Source: Hemibagrus wyckioides
Taxonomy: Eukaryota; Chordata; Actinopteri; Siluriformes; Bagridae
DNA length: 64,000 nucleotides
Assembly: GCF_019097595.1 (NCBI RefSeq)
Contig: NC_080716.1
Location: forward strand, 16,078,401 to 16,142,400
Reading direction: 5' to 3'
The notes below the pieces were generated by a model. That model was not told the DNA's origin, made no database searches, and was given only the letters and a program-made list of their open reading frames with translations. Position 1 is the first letter of the stretch. Each line of letters begins with the position of its first letter. The position numbers and the translations under genes are program-made. Of this stretch, positions 1 to 53,975 are shown piece by piece.

Positions 1-721
1 CCGTGGAACGCAACAACAAAAAAAAAAAAAGCAGGAAGTTATTTTCATGCACGCTCGGTCAGATATTTAAGCTGGACATGAAAGTGCGCTCTGCTCAATG
101 AATTTAGAGCGACTTTAGCAAACATTACTAGTTTGATTACATTTTGGGGAAAGAGAAGCAAATAAATTCATTAGACAAAAATTGAAAGCAGATATAAATT
201 ATTAAAATTAATAAATATATAGCAGGATTATATATATCTAGTCTCTGGTTATGACTGAGAGTGCTATAGCTAATACAATACAATACACACACCATGCTGG
301 CAGTGCTGACATTTCTACATTTGTTTTTTTTTTTTTCCTCCACTCTGTACCAGTGTTTCCAGGGGCATAGTAGTCGGGTTCATGTGTAATATTCATCAGC
401 AACAAACAAAAATAACCTTCCAGATTAAGCACACACCCACTTTGTGCTTAATTCTAGATAGAGATAAAATAGATTTAAAGCACTAAACAATGACATACGA
501 ACGCAGTACATCACTGTGTCAGTAGCACAAATATATCTAATTGTAAATAAATGCTAATCAGTGGGTAAGAAAGGTGTATTCTCTGCATAATACTTCCTAT
601 ATTACTTGCAACACTTCAGTATGTAGCATAATGACATCAACAAATGTGCAGCATCTGCTCAAATGTCACATCTGATACTTTGCTTACAATAAAAACCAGG
701 GGAAAAGTTTTTATGGCAAAT

Positions 722-1197
722 ATGGCTAGTCATGTGGACACACCCATGTGTGCCTTCCTAAAACTGTTCCCACAAATTTGAAAGCACATAAAGACCTCCT
801 ATACAACTATATCTGTGATAAACTGGAATTCTGACTCGCCTGACACCAAGGTCTGATCTCACTGATGCTCTGTAAATGAATACAAATCCCCACAGCTACA
901 CTCCACAATCTAATGGAAAGATTTCCCAAACGAGTGAAGGTTATATCATGGGATGTGGTAGCTTAGTGGTTAAGGTGTTGGACTAATGTCCGGAAGGTTG
1001 TTAGCTTGAATCCCAGGTCCACAAAGCTGCCACCGCTGGGCCCTTGAGCAAGCCTCAATTGCTCAGTTGTATAAAATGTAAGTCACTCTGTATAAGGTAA
1101 TTATAGCAGCAATGTTGAACTAAATCAGGAACTGTATGTTCAACAAACTCATATGGGCGTGATGGTCAAGTGTCCACAAACTTGTGGCCACATAATG
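722..1197 (+). mobile_element. degenerate Tc1-like 3' relic split by a SINE
   Basis: Remnants of a widespread teleost Tc1-like derivative. Left part has ATGTGGACACACCCATGTG and CTAATGGAAAG; right part has TTATAGCAGCAATGTTG and GGTCAAGTGTCCACAAACTTG. The two parts are separated by a tRNA-type SINE at about 949-1097. Coding capacity is lost. Confidence 0.65.
949..1097 (+). mobile_element. tRNA-derived SINE
   Basis: Has a polymerase III A-box-like TAGCTTAGTGG and a B-box-like CTTGAATCCC, then the fish SINE body (CTGCCACCGCTGGGCCC, CAATTGCTCAGTTGTATAAA) and the tail GTAAGTCACTCTGTATAAGG. No complete tRNA fold is implied. Confidence 0.75.
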
Positions 1198-2614
1198 TTA
1201 ATAGTTGTATTATTTAGCTATGTCAGTGGTAATACTCAGCATGTGAAGAGTGTGTGCCTAACCCCTGGTCAGAGTGTGTATAGTTATAGTTCTGCTATTA
1301 CAGCAGCTGTGATGGCTGTCAGACTATGGAACCAAAGTCTCTTTAAAATAGATTGCTTTAAAATAATGGCTCCACCTGTGCCAGGTGTCCAGCCTGCTCC
1401 TACATCAGGGTGTAGCAGCTTGTACGTATTCTACAGAATTGATGGTTCCATTGCATGTGCGCTGGCTTTGCTCCACTTCATCCATACCGGGATCAGACAG
1501 ACAAACAGAGAGAGAGTCTGGTCTCCAACACTGGAGGTCTCTGGTAGTCTGTGAAGTCTGCCATTCATCAAAATCAATGCATGACCTTGATCTGCAATCT
1601 TGGCTGCAAGCGGCATCCCTGATGGCTCTTGGCTGGGTCAGATTTAGTGTTTCAAAGAAAGGCCAAAAGGACATGAGAGTTTATTGTTTTTGGCCAAGTT
1701 TAAAAGAAACTCCGACTGGCGCTCTTAAGTCAGTCTGTCCAAAAAGGCAGAGAAAAGAACAGAGAGAAATACCAGAGGGATAAATCAGCTGAAGTAACAT
1801 GAAAACGCAACAATGAGAGGTGAAAGACCTGATTGTACAGAGGTCATGTTTTATAACACCTCAAGCTGCTACTCCTTCTACCTTATTCATACCATGTCCC
1901 GGTCTTCTACTGTCCTTGGAATATCTCTTTTTATCCTGACCTCGCCTGCTCTCTTCATCCTCTCTTAAATGAGGATGAACTGAAAATGTCTAAACCAAAC
2001 TGCAAATTAACTTCCCTCCAAATATCTTCTTTCAATTTTTTATTCACATTTAATTGAATTTCCTTGGGGCTATATTAATGCTCTCTCTCATTTTCACCTC
2101 CCCCCCCACTGATTGTACAACTCTGTCATTTTCTAACCACAGTCTCTTTTATTCTCCTTGGTCTCCCTATAAGAATTCATATTCTTCCTGTCTCTCCTCA
2201 GTACGTCTAAACTGCAGCCTCCCAAGCACAACACACATGCATGCACGCGAGAGCGCCATAGGTCAAAGTCACAACCTTCTTGGTCTTGCTCTGTCCTAAG
2301 CCAATCAGATCGATCAATCAAAACAGACTGAGGAAGAAAAGCTCTCTCCTGCTTTTACATCCTCTGGTTCATCAACTATCTTGAAATTTGTATTCCTATT
2401 TCCCCAGCTTCCCAAATCTGCACTCTTTCTCTTGCACACTCTCTCTCTCTCTCTCCTTTATGGGTTTGAGAGTACTATGAACTTTTTTTGTTCCATTACA
2501 GTAAAAAGATACGTTTACATAAGGTTGCATAATAGGGCACTAATGTCAACTGCCACTTCAACATCCTACAAGTTCCTTCCTGGGCACACACTGTTACTCT
2601 ACTATATGTTACTG

Positions 2615-2616
<2 letters not shown>

Positions 2617-2654
<38 letters not shown>
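2617..2654. repeat. (GT)n microsatellite
   Basis: Uninterrupted GT dinucleotides in exoc6b intronic sequence. Confidence 0.95.
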
Positions 2655-2655
<1 letters not shown>

Positions 2656-2924
2656 AAGAAAACTACACTGCAAAATACTGTTTTTAAACGTATTCTCTTC
2701 AAGCCAGGCGTCTGGAAAAACCTCCAGAAAAAAAAATAGAAAGGTATTAGTTTAGAGCTGGACAATTTGAATAAATATATACTTATGTCCAAAAAACTGA
2801 CAAGAAAGTGAAAATGCTTCTAATTTTGTTTTTTTTTTTTAGAACAAATTATATTTTCAGTAATAACTTGAGTGAAAAGTATAATCTTAGAAACATCGAC
2901 ATAAACGTCAGGATTTCTCAGTGT

Positions 2925-3165
2925 TTGGCATGTCCCACGTTTGCCTTAATGACAGCGTGCACTCGAGCCGGTACAGACTCCATGTGTGCTAAACTTGACG
3001 ATTCAAGTTAGATCGAATCCATCAAAGTGGCGTCTGAACACGTGCTTTATTGGAAGGAAAAGAAACATTTCCTTTTTTAAAAAAAAAAAAATACCGTCAA
3101 GTTTTATAAAATGGAAATGTTTCTCAGTGTGGTCTCAGACTTCTGGAGTCCACTGTAAAGAAAAA
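2925..3165. mobile_element. possible Tc1-like relic
   Basis: Contains GGCATGTCCCACGTTTGCC with AATGACAGCGTGCACTCGAG, and ends near GTGTGGTCTCAGACTTCTGG, phrases resembling ends of fish Tc1-like elements. Heavily decayed. Confidence 0.4.
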
Positions 3166-3734
3166 TATTTCATCTATGCCACAATTAATATGATTTGTTT
3201 TTGTTTGTTTTAGTAAAAACCTCCCTGCTTGTTTACTTACAGTACATACTGACCATACAGCATTTAATACAGATTAAACAGCAGCATATGGGTTAACAAT
3301 CAGGTAAATCTCACTGCTTTGAGTTCAGATTATGCAGTACTAATTCTCTCTATTGTCCCTATTGTTTACTTCCTGGCATATTTTCTCAGCGTGCCAAGGC
3401 GCTGCCTTTGTATCTCTGCTTTCACAAAGCACATGTACACAGCTATGTCTGGACATATCGTCATGTTTGCCCGCTACCGCTACCCTGACCTCAAACTCCT
3501 TCTCTTTTCCCATTATCCTCTGTGCCCATTTAACCTTCCTGAACAATATTTCCTTTTCTGTTAACATGCCATTTTACAAAAACTCCTAATACAAAGGTCA
3601 CTGTACAAATACCCACTCATTACCCATGTGAAATACTGCAAAAGCGTGCAAGACAACATAGTATTTTATTCCAGTTGAAGAGGTCCAGAAGAGCATGAGA
3701 TGTAGGTTAACATACATACACAATCCTAATCTCC

Positions 3735-3735
3735 A

Positions 3736-3766
<31 letters not shown>

Positions 3767-3768
3767 AT
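3735..3768. repeat. (AAAT)n microsatellite
   Basis: Perfect tetranucleotide array. Confidence 0.95.
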
Positions 3769-4096
3769 GAGCTGAAAAAGCACAGCGAAACAAATTTCCC
3801 AACTCCATCCCCACTGAGACTCACTGGGAATTGAACAAAAGCCAAAGTACACCTAAGCTCTTCATACACTATATTCATTACAGACTAATTAATCAAACCC
3901 AAACACATTTAAACTGTTTCTCTTAGAAAACCCAAATAATCTGAAAAGGGAAAAATGATGCTGTAGACACGAGAGGCCATGATCAGTGCTGTAAAAACTC
4001 TTGCAGTGTAACAACCAGCAAATAAAACACCACCCAGGGTTTATTATATCTCAGAAGTAAGAAGACGATGAAGAAAGAGTGGAACGGATCACTCAC

Positions 4097-46277
<42,181 letters not shown>

Positions 46278-46443
46278 CTTCAACTCCAACCGTAACGCCG
46301 CGCGCTGACGTCACTCCGCAGAAAAAAGGGGGGGGCGCGCAGGGGAGGGAGAGGAGGAGGAGGGGGGTGCTTCCGGGATCAACTTAAGTTGACTGGGTTG
46401 TAACTGGAAAATATACTATATGATGGAAAAGTACATGAAGTTG

Positions 46444-46446
<3 letters not shown>

Positions 46447-46487
<41 letters not shown>
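46447..46487. repeat. (TTA)n microsatellite
   Basis: Trinucleotide array just outside the exoc6b promoter. Confidence 0.95.
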
Positions 46488-46589
46488 CTAATATACTAAC
46501 AATTTTAAGCAGTGTTGTTTTTTGTAGTTAACCCCAAATCAGTGTGACTGGAAATCAGTGCAAATGTATTTAACAAAAATAGTAGTTTA

Positions 46590-46912
46590 TGTACTTTAAC
46601 ATTATAGATAAAACCTTATAGATAAAAATTGGTTTTCTTCCACCTCTCATAAAGAAGGACTGTCTATGTTAAATTTCCCTTTGGCACCTTTGGGGTGTGT
46701 GTGTGTGTGTGTGCACCCAGAATGTTTTCCCACCTCATGCCCAGTGATCCCAGGATAATGTACTTTAACATTATAGATGAAACCTTATAGATAAACACAT
46801 GTTGCTCCAGTCTGGGTTTCCTCCAGGTTCTCTGGTTTTCTTCCACCTCTCATAAAGAAGGACTGTCTATGTTAAATTGCCCTTTGGCACCCTTGGGGTG
46901 TGTGTGTAACAA
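46590..46912. repeat. direct duplication of an L2-like tail segment
   Basis: GTACTTTAACATTATAGAT and ACCTTATAGATAAA occur at 46591 and 46760; CACCTCTCATAAAGAAGGAC and GTCTATGTTAAATT occur at 46641 and 46844. Two neighbouring copies differ by indels. The embedded TTTTCCCACCTCATGCCCAG recurs at about 47200. Confidence 0.75.
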
Positions 46913-47392
46913 CAGAGAGGCCGAGTGAAAAAGACAGATGCGTTTCTGATGCATTGTAATGCTCTGCATGCTGTGTTATTGGCGTTTTTACTCTCTCTGA
47001 TTAATGCATGACCGGACCGGACAGCTAAAACCCCAACTGATCATAGCTTTTTATTTTGTCACTGATTAACGAATAATATTTTATACAATCGACAAAAAGA
47101 AGTCCCAGTTTTTAACACCTACCATATGGTTCATTATGTAAACATTGGAGGATTTTTTTGTATTGTGTGTGTGTGTGTGTGTGTGTGGACCCAGGATGTT
47201 TTCCCACCTCATGCCCAGTGATCTCAAGATAAATTCCAGATTGTGCCTACTGAATATCTGTGCCTACTGAATATTTAATTAATTATATTAATTCATTCAT
47301 TCATTCATTTAACCACTGCATTTATATAGTTATCTTAATTTTACATTTAGTTTGTATATTTTTGTGAATAGGAGTTGTATATTGTACATACA

Positions 47393-47610
47393 CCCCAATC
47401 AGCCATAACATTATGTTTCCTGCACAGAGCTGCATGCTAAATCCAACTAAACCTCTTTGGGATGAAGTGGAACTCTCCAGCCCAGGCCCCTTTACCCAGT
47501 ATCTTGTGGAAAGCCTTCCCAGAAAAGTGTTTATAACAGCAAATGAGGAATAAATCAGGAATGGGATATTTAACAGTCACATATAGGTGAATGGCCAGGT
47601 GTTCACATTT
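47393..47610 (+). mobile_element. chimeric Tc1-like relic
   Basis: Starts with a family terminus (CCCAATCAGCCATAACATTATG) but continues with the 3' region of another Tc1-like family (CTTGTGGAAAGCCTTCCC, GGAATGGGATATTTAACAG). Confidence 0.5.
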
Positions 47611-47970
47611 TTTGTCTATATGCATGTGTTTTATTTGCAAATTGTGGCTACTTCATATCAGAATAAAACAGCAACATATCCAGGGGTTATCAGAGAATGG
47701 ACATCAGAACCTAATGCTATTACTATATGGGCTTCATTGTAGCTCTATATTTATATAGCATTTATGGGACAAAATACCTACAAGACAGCTATATTTTGAT
47801 CAACATAGGTTAGATATTCAATAAATTTAGATGAACTGCATAGCAGTTGTAGAGGCAAAAGTATTTCAGATGTGATACTTTGAACAGTAGTGACATCTAG
47901 TGTTTGGAAACCTTTAATCAAATCCTGAAATTAAATCCATTATTTAAACGTGTAGTTTCCATATATCACT

Positions 47971-48713
47971 TACACTATATTGCCAAAAGTTTTGGGACAC
48001 TCCTCCAAATCATTGAATTCAGGTGTTGTTTTTCAGGGGTTGGGCTTGGCCCCTTAGTTCCAGTGAAAGGAACTCTTAATGCTTCAGTATACCAAGACAT
48101 TTTGGACAATTTCATGCTCCCAAGTTTGTGGGAACAGTTTGGGGATGACCGCTTCCTGTTCCAACATGACTGCACACCAGTGCACAAAGCAAGGTCCATA
48201 AAGACATGGATGTGAGAGTTTGGTGTGGAGGAACTTAACTGGCCTGCACCTCAACTTGAGTCCTGACCTCAACCTGATTATAAGACTGCGAGACAGGCCA
48301 AAACTTGATCGTCTGCCTTTATATGCACATGAATGTAATATGGAGTTGGACCACCCTTTGCAGCTATAACAGCTTCAACACTTCTGGAAAGGCTTTCCAC
48401 AAGGTTTAGGAGTGTGTTTATGGGAATTTTTGACCATTACACTAGAAGTGCATTTGCGAGGTCAGGCACTGATGTTGGATGAGAAGACCTGGCTCGCAGT
48501 CTCTGCTCTAATTCATCCCAAAGGTGTTCTATCAGGTTGAGGTCAGGACAGTCAAGTTCCTCCACACCATGAACTTGTCCAAAATGTCTTGTTATGCTGA
48601 AGCATTAAGAGTTCCTTTCACTGGAACTAAGGGACCAAGCCCAACCCCTGAAAAACAATACCTGACTTCAATGATTTGGAGGAGTGTCCCAAAACTTTTG
48701 TCAATATAGTGTA
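47971..48713. mobile_element. fold-back Tc1 derivative, copy A
   Basis: Both ends are TACACTATATTGCCAAAAG-type termini flanked by TA. The left arm (to about 48290) reads transposase C-terminal sequence on the plus strand (KGTLNASVYQDILDN, FQHDCTPVHKARS). The right arm (about 48300-48713) carries the same coding region on the minus strand. Neither arm holds the N-terminal DNA-binding domain. Confidence 0.85.
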
Positions 48714-49767
48714 TATTATTCTGTATTCATAAGACATCCATATATCATAAGATTCATTTAACACGAAAATGCACGTAGTGTCCTCACTGATAGTATAATT
48801 AGTATAATAAAATAATCAAATAAAATGTGAGTCAGGTCTGTTGTTCAGCACCTGTGTTGTTGATAGCATTGCTCCACCACGATGGTTGCCAGGTTATCTT
48901 TTTTTCCCCAGAGCAACATTTGTTTACTTCATACATATACGTACGAAGAAGTATATTTTAATAGAATTGAAAACATACAGGAACATTTCAGCCAATAATC
49001 TGTATATCAGCGTGGTATTAATATTTTTCCTTGAGATCGAGTTTTGAATGGTTTCCTCTTTATAATAGCTATTATGTATTTATGACAGTGTGTAAATACA
49101 AAGAAAATATGTATTGCTATCACGCATACCCTTACATTTAAAACGTTGTAGTAGATTTGCAGTACATGTGAAGATATTACATGTGGTCGTTACTAAATCA
49201 GAACACGCGATGAGATTTTTTTTTTTGTGGCGATACAAAAGATCATTGGTGCTAAAGATCTGGCAACCCTGCTCACAGCCAAAATACACGCATCAGGTTC
49301 ACTGGTTACGAGGGCGGTTTTTTTTTCCTTGCTGCTAAACCAGGGTCCAGCGCCAATATCCGGTAAGAAGCATTGTACTGACCGAAAGAGTAGGCTAGCG
49401 AAGTCTGCTTAATATAAACATGTAAAAGATATTAGGAAAGTTGTGGATGTTGGGGAACTAACAAGGTAGCAAAGCTTAAGCTGTTTGCTAATGACTCTCC
49501 ATTTGAGCAAACTTACAGTTAACCCGTTCAACATGCGCTTATTTTCTTTAACAACACTGGCTAGATCACCAGGATGCACCTTTTGGGTCAATACATTCTT
49601 ATGTACTTAGAATAAAATGAACACTGAACGTAGAGAAAGCTTAAATATTTATAAGGCGGAAGTAGTTTTAGGGTTAGTAAAGTAATAAGCTGACGGGACA
49701 GCTAACCAAACAGCAGAGTGACCTAATAAAGTGCCTGTTTTCATGTTAATGAAGATCACGGTGCAGA

Positions 49768-49771
<4 letters not shown>

Positions 49772-49821
<50 letters not shown>
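49772..49821. repeat. (GT)n microsatellite
   Basis: Perfect GT array of about 50 bp. Confidence 0.96.
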
Positions 49822-49823
<2 letters not shown>

Positions 49824-50187
49824 AAGACGTGACATCTGCAGTGTTTCCTTGTGTTATGTACACCGATCTCTGTCATAAACAGACTTTACTGGGCATTACT
49901 ATACAGGATGTTACTCCATAGGAAATTACTCCACAGGAACTGATCTGAAAATAGAGAGAAAATCTAGAACCTCAGTACTACATGTATACAAACAAACTGG
50001 ATCTCCTGAGGTTTTCATATTTCTCTGCTGTGATTACTCGGAAGTCTCAGCTTGATCTCTGTTGATCTGTATCAGGGTCTTCATTACTCTGAAGTCATTT
50101 CCATGTTTAGCAATCAAGCAGGTTTTCCAGACTATTAAGAGTTGCAAGAAGAGACAGAAGGGAAAGGGAAAACAAAACCAAGTAGTA

Positions 50188-50722
50188 TACACCAATCAGG
50201 CATTACATTATGAGAGGTGAAGTGAATAACGCTGATTATCTCCTCATCATGGCACCTGTTAGTGGGTGGGATATATTAGGCAGCAAGTGAACATTTTGTC
50301 CATGTGTTAGAAGCAGGAAAAATGGGCAAGTGTAAGGATTTGAGCGAGTTTGACAAGGGCCAAATTGTGATGGCTAGACGACTGGATCAGAGCATCTTCA
50401 AAACTGCAGCTCTTGTGGAGTGTTCCCGGTCTGCAGTGGTCAGTATCTGTCAAAAGTGGTCCAAGGAAGGAACAGTGGTGAACCGGCGACAGGGTCATGG
50501 GTGGCCAAGGCTCATTGATGCACGTGGGGAGCGAAGGCTGGCCCGTGTGATCCGATCCAACAGACGATCTACTGTTGCTCAAATTGCTGAAGAAGTTAAT
50601 GCTGGTTCTGATAGAAAGGTGTCAGAATACACAGTGCAGGACAGTTTGTTGCATGTGTGGCTCCATAGCCGCAGACCAGTCAGGGTGCCCTGGTGGTCAT
50701 AATGTTATGCCTGGCCGGTGTA
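50188..50722 (+). mobile_element. internally deleted Tc1-like element (family '[11 protein letters not shown]'), complete ends
   Basis: TA-flanked ends TACACCAATCAGGCATTACA on the left and ATGTTATGCCTGGCCGGTGTA on the right. It keeps an open frame for the N-terminal domain from codon 1 (50304-50702: [20 protein letters not shown], helix-turn-helix with [12 protein letters not shown]), then jumps to the right end. The catalytic DD34E half is missing, so any product would be a DNA-binding domain only. Confidence 0.88.
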
Positions 50723-51295
50723 CAGACAAACGGGACAACTATAAGCCATACCTCTCCATAAGGGCTTAGGTCATGTCACATTAATGACGTGGTCAACACT
50801 GGCACAACTACACAATCTACACTTTCAGGATCGTGGAGAAAGGAAGACAGAAATAGTCACGTTTTTATTGTTTAATAAAGGAAAAGGTTTTTTTCCCAGA
50901 TGTAAAATCTTTACCAGTCCTTTTGTCCATCTGATGGGATTTTTTTTCCCTCAAAACTTGAACATTTGCCACAATAAACCCTTAGGACAGCAACTGTTGA
51001 CATTTTAGAGTGGGTTGAGTTTATCTGATCTTTTAAATATCACCAGAAGTGGACCAGGGTTAACTTAGGACAGAGAACATAACTATGAAGGAGAGTGGGT
51101 TCAGTCTCATAGCAGGGAAACATCTGGAAAAAAAATCGATGTAGCTTTGTCTTAGAATAATGCAGTCGATGGATCATCTTAGAATGGATAAGGCGGTGCC
51201 TTGCTTTTGAGTTAACAAAACATCTCTGTATGTTACTCTGAAGTATTTTCTGCAATGACAAGAAGAGTAAATACAGAACAATATAATATTTATTT

Positions 51296-51415
51296 ATTCA
51301 CCAGTCATTCATCTTCAGGAAGCACTTTATCCTGTTTAGGGTTGTTTTGGATCCTGAGCTTATCCCAGGGAAACTGGACGTGAGGCAGGAGTCACATCCA
51401 CAAGTCAGGGCACCC
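51296..51415. repeat. L2-like tail fragment
   Basis: AGGAAGCACTTTATCCTG, GGATCCTGAGCTTATCCCAG and GTGAGGCAGGAGTCAC are fish L2-tail phrases. Confidence 0.55.
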
Positions 51416-51775
51416 TGTATTTACATAATGTTTTGCTTTTAGACACACAACAATGTAATCCATTGTAGAGAAACAAAACCTCTCATATGAAAGTCCTTTA
51501 TCAGCTGTGCAAATTCCTGGGATAGAACTCATTCATTATTTACACATTGTTAGTCATGTCTATTTCTGATTGTAGAACAACTGTTAAATTAGCCTTGAGT
51601 ATATTAAACAGTTACGTCTTGTCCTTTTAGCATACGTCTGTGTATTATAGTATTAGGCTTTTTTATATCCGTATCCCCGAACACCTGGCACACAATGAAC
51701 TCACCGATTTGTACCTGACTTACTAAGGCTGAAATTCTGACCCTGTCTGCTTTCACTATTGTTTTAGTTCTCACA

Positions 51776-51893
51776 ATGGCAAAAATATGCACGATATCTG
51801 ACGAGTCTGACACATCGGGTGATCAAGAAGACACCGAGCACATAGAGGCGTCTCATTCTGGCCACCATCTAGCTGTTCAACAGACATCCCGAG
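51776..51893 (+). CDS. bad: bad coding exon 1
   Basis: 39 codons plus one base, starting [19 protein letters not shown], which is acidic and low in complexity. The donor is GTGAGT at 51894. The family N-terminus is poorly conserved, so this exon rests on frame and splice signals. Confidence 0.85.
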
Positions 51894-52765
51894 GTGAGTG
51901 TGTCTCTAGGCTTGGGCCTGTGGGAAATGTACAGAAGCATTCACCTGTGTCAGTATCCAGGATACACAAACCCTATAGATCCCTAGATAAAAACATGCCA
52001 TCTGTTTTTGTGAGTAAAGAAAGTACAGAGTTAGAGAATTCCCACACACTAACAGTGGGACTTATAATGTTTATGGAATTTGCCTCATTGTCTTTATTAT
52101 TATTGAATGTAGGAGAGCAAATGGCAAGAAGTAGGAATTTCTCTATAAATGAAGAGGACTTCCAGGAAGCTACTGATGGGAAATTCGGAGCTGCTGCTGG
52201 AGAAGGAGACTCTTTCCGACGTCGGACTCGCTCAGCACCTCCGGCTTTCTGGGCTGCCAAGAAATATGGCAGAGAGCTGAGGAAGATGAGCGATGAGTTT
52301 GACACCTTACTTGACAAAGGGGTAAAAAAAAAAAAAAGTTTTAAAGGTGAAATAGAAGAGTAGAAAATGTGAGAGGGTTTGAAGCTGTTTTTAAGGATTT
52401 ACGGAATATTTCACATTTCTTTCTCTGTTCCCCAAGTGTTCATCAGCTAAGGCATGTTTGCTGTACATTATTACAATATTAGCTTCATAGCACCAGTGCA
52501 CATGTAAAGAAATAAACTCTTACCTGAAATGTAATTCAGCAGGAAAACCTCATACAGTTAGCGTGTATACATTTCTCTGTAACACCACGTGCTCTTTTCT
52601 CATACTAAATTTGTTCTGTGACAGATGAAGAGGGTGAGGAGCGCAGGCACAGCCGGTCAGATGCGCACCTCTTCCAGCTGGTTCAACTTCCTCTGGAGCC
52701 ACCCAGAGTCAGAAACCGAGACCATGAACAGCCTGACAGCACAAAACACCCGTCCAGCAGAATGA
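51776..52765 (+). CDS. bad: Bcl2-associated agonist of cell death (BH3-only), three coding exons
   Basis: Pro-apoptotic BH3-only protein that binds Bcl-xL and Bcl-2 at mitochondria when unphosphorylated and is held by 14-3-3 in the cytosol when phosphorylated. Exons 51776-51893, 52113-52321 and 52625-52765 have GT/AG borders, sum to 468 bp and encode 155 residues. The BH3 helix is about residues 86-106 ([16 protein letters not shown]; key L95 and D100). Three phosphosite contexts are visible: RSRNFS ending at S50, RRRTRS ending at S80 (AKT-type RxRxxS, in RTRSAPP), and S99 inside the BH3, corresponding by position to human S75, S99 and S118. The C-terminus has [20 protein letters not shown], also BAD-like. 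A good acceptor just before the ATG (TGTTTTAG, then 8 bases) suggests an upstream non-coding exon that I could not place. Confidence 0.95.
52113..52321 (+). CDS. bad: bad coding exon 2 (BH3 exon)
   Basis: A 209 bp exon from the acceptor AATGTAG to the donor GTAAAA. It carries [20 protein letters not shown] and the BH3 core, and ends LLDKG in phase 0. Confidence 0.95.
52625..52765 (+). CDS. bad: bad coding exon 3 with stop
   Basis: From the acceptor CTGTGACAG to a TGA at 52763-52765. Encodes 46 residues starting [19 protein letters not shown], the conserved BAD C-terminal block. Confidence 0.93.
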   Translation: MKRVRSAGTAGQMRTSSSWFNFLWSHPESETETMNSLTAQNTRPAE

Positions 52766-53430
52766 CAGATCAGTAGAACACACGACGAGAGAGAGAGAGC
52801 GCTCCGGTTACGCCATATATAAAGGATGAAGAGGAAGCTATCTGAGCCCGGAGGTTAAGGACTGATGTGCCGCTTTCATGGACTGGTTTAAAACCTTCCT
52901 CAGTTAGAGGATATCAGGACCCTAGACCATAGATCTTAGTCTCCAATATTACCCGAGAAAAATACAAACGATTTTTTTTTCCTGGCTCTGGGATCCAGTA
53001 CTGTGGGGAAACTATGCAAGCTGATTTGTGAGAATGACCAGTTTGTGTGACATTTAGTCAGGACTACTGAAGTATGAAGAAGGATGCAATCACTGCCGTC
53101 TTTCAGGGCTGTAGGAAAGGTTTAGAATGGGTTAATGAACTCTACACACACAAAAAAATCATCATGTATTTCATTTACTTTTTTAACATTACTTTTATTA
53201 CCCCTTTCAATTCATACAGCCTTCTATGAAAGATTTAGATGAGTAAAAGTAATAATTCAATAATTCAATCAATCACGATTAATTTTTACAATAAAACAAC
53301 TGATCTTTTTATCCTTTTTTATCTCTTTAGCGTTATAAAAGGTGGGTGAAAAGAACTTTGAACATTTTATATATGTTGTTACATTCTTCTGCAATCTATA
53401 TATTCCTGGAACGTTCTGGACCCTGAGAGC

Positions 53431-53436
53431 AATAAA
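53431..53436 (+). terminator. candidate bad poly(A) signal AATAAA
   Basis: Canonical hexamer about 670 bp past the bad stop. A second candidate, ATTAAA, lies at 53587-53592 and is followed by a GT-rich stretch (TGTGTGTTTTGTTGTT), so it may be the stronger 3' end. Confidence 0.5.
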
Positions 53437-53586
53437 GACCAGTGGGATTGTTAAAGGACGGAAGAGATACTAACAGGGCCTTACTTCCACTGATATGATT
53501 TGCAATACTTGATTTTAATTTTTTTTTTTTTAAATACCCTGCTTACATTTTAGAACCAGTACAATGTGAAAATTAAATCTGATTTT

Positions 53587-53592
53587 ATTAAA
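53587..53592 (+). terminator. candidate distal bad poly(A) signal ATTAAA
   Basis: Variant hexamer with a GT-rich downstream element about 20 bp later, the usual arrangement of a cleavage site. Confidence 0.45.
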
Positions 53593-53699
53593 GAAACCAC
53601 TGCAAGAGTGTGTGTTTTGTTGTTCTTAATTAGTATTTATTTGCAATTAACCAATTTCAGTGCAGTTTTTCAAAATGATACTTATACATGTAGAATTTA

Positions 53700-53975
53700 A
53701 ATAATATCCATCCATCCATTTTCTGTACAATATATCCCACACAGGGTTGCAGGGAACCTTGAGCACAAGATGGGGAACCCCCCTGGAAGCGGTGCCAGCC
53801 AATCACAGGGCACACTATAGGCAATTTACAGATTGCAATTAGCTATTAAACACATGTTTAGACTGGGGATAAATCCAGAGTACCCAGAGGAGACCCCAGA
53901 AGCACAGGGAGAACATGCAAACTGTACACACACAAGCCAGAAGCAGGAACCAAACCCCTAACCCTGGAGGTACAA
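53700..53975. repeat. L2/CR1-like LINE 3' fragment between bad and the reductase gene
   Basis: TCCATCCATCCATTTTCTGT, CACACAGGGTTGCAGGGAAC, CAATCACAGGGCACACTATA and GGGAGAACATGCAAACT are standard tail phrases. It fills most of the gap between the convergent genes. Confidence 0.75.

Noticed and set aside
949..1080. Possible tRNA gene
   Set aside because: A- and B-box-like sequences are present but belong to a SINE. The acceptor stem and anticodon arm do not form, and the same sequence recurs in other copies.
1..4096. Search for the next exoc6b exon (ETFENYYRKQRRKQARL region)
   Set aside because: No reverse-strand segment matched this conserved block, so the next exon must lie outside the window.
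49240..49370. Possible 5' non-coding exon of bad ending at a GTAAGA donor (49361)
   Set aside because: Only the donor supports it. There is no promoter block and the distance is 2.4 kb, so I did not list it.
51973..52317. A 114-codon minus-strand frame opposite bad
   Set aside because: Antisense shadow of the bad BH3 exon.
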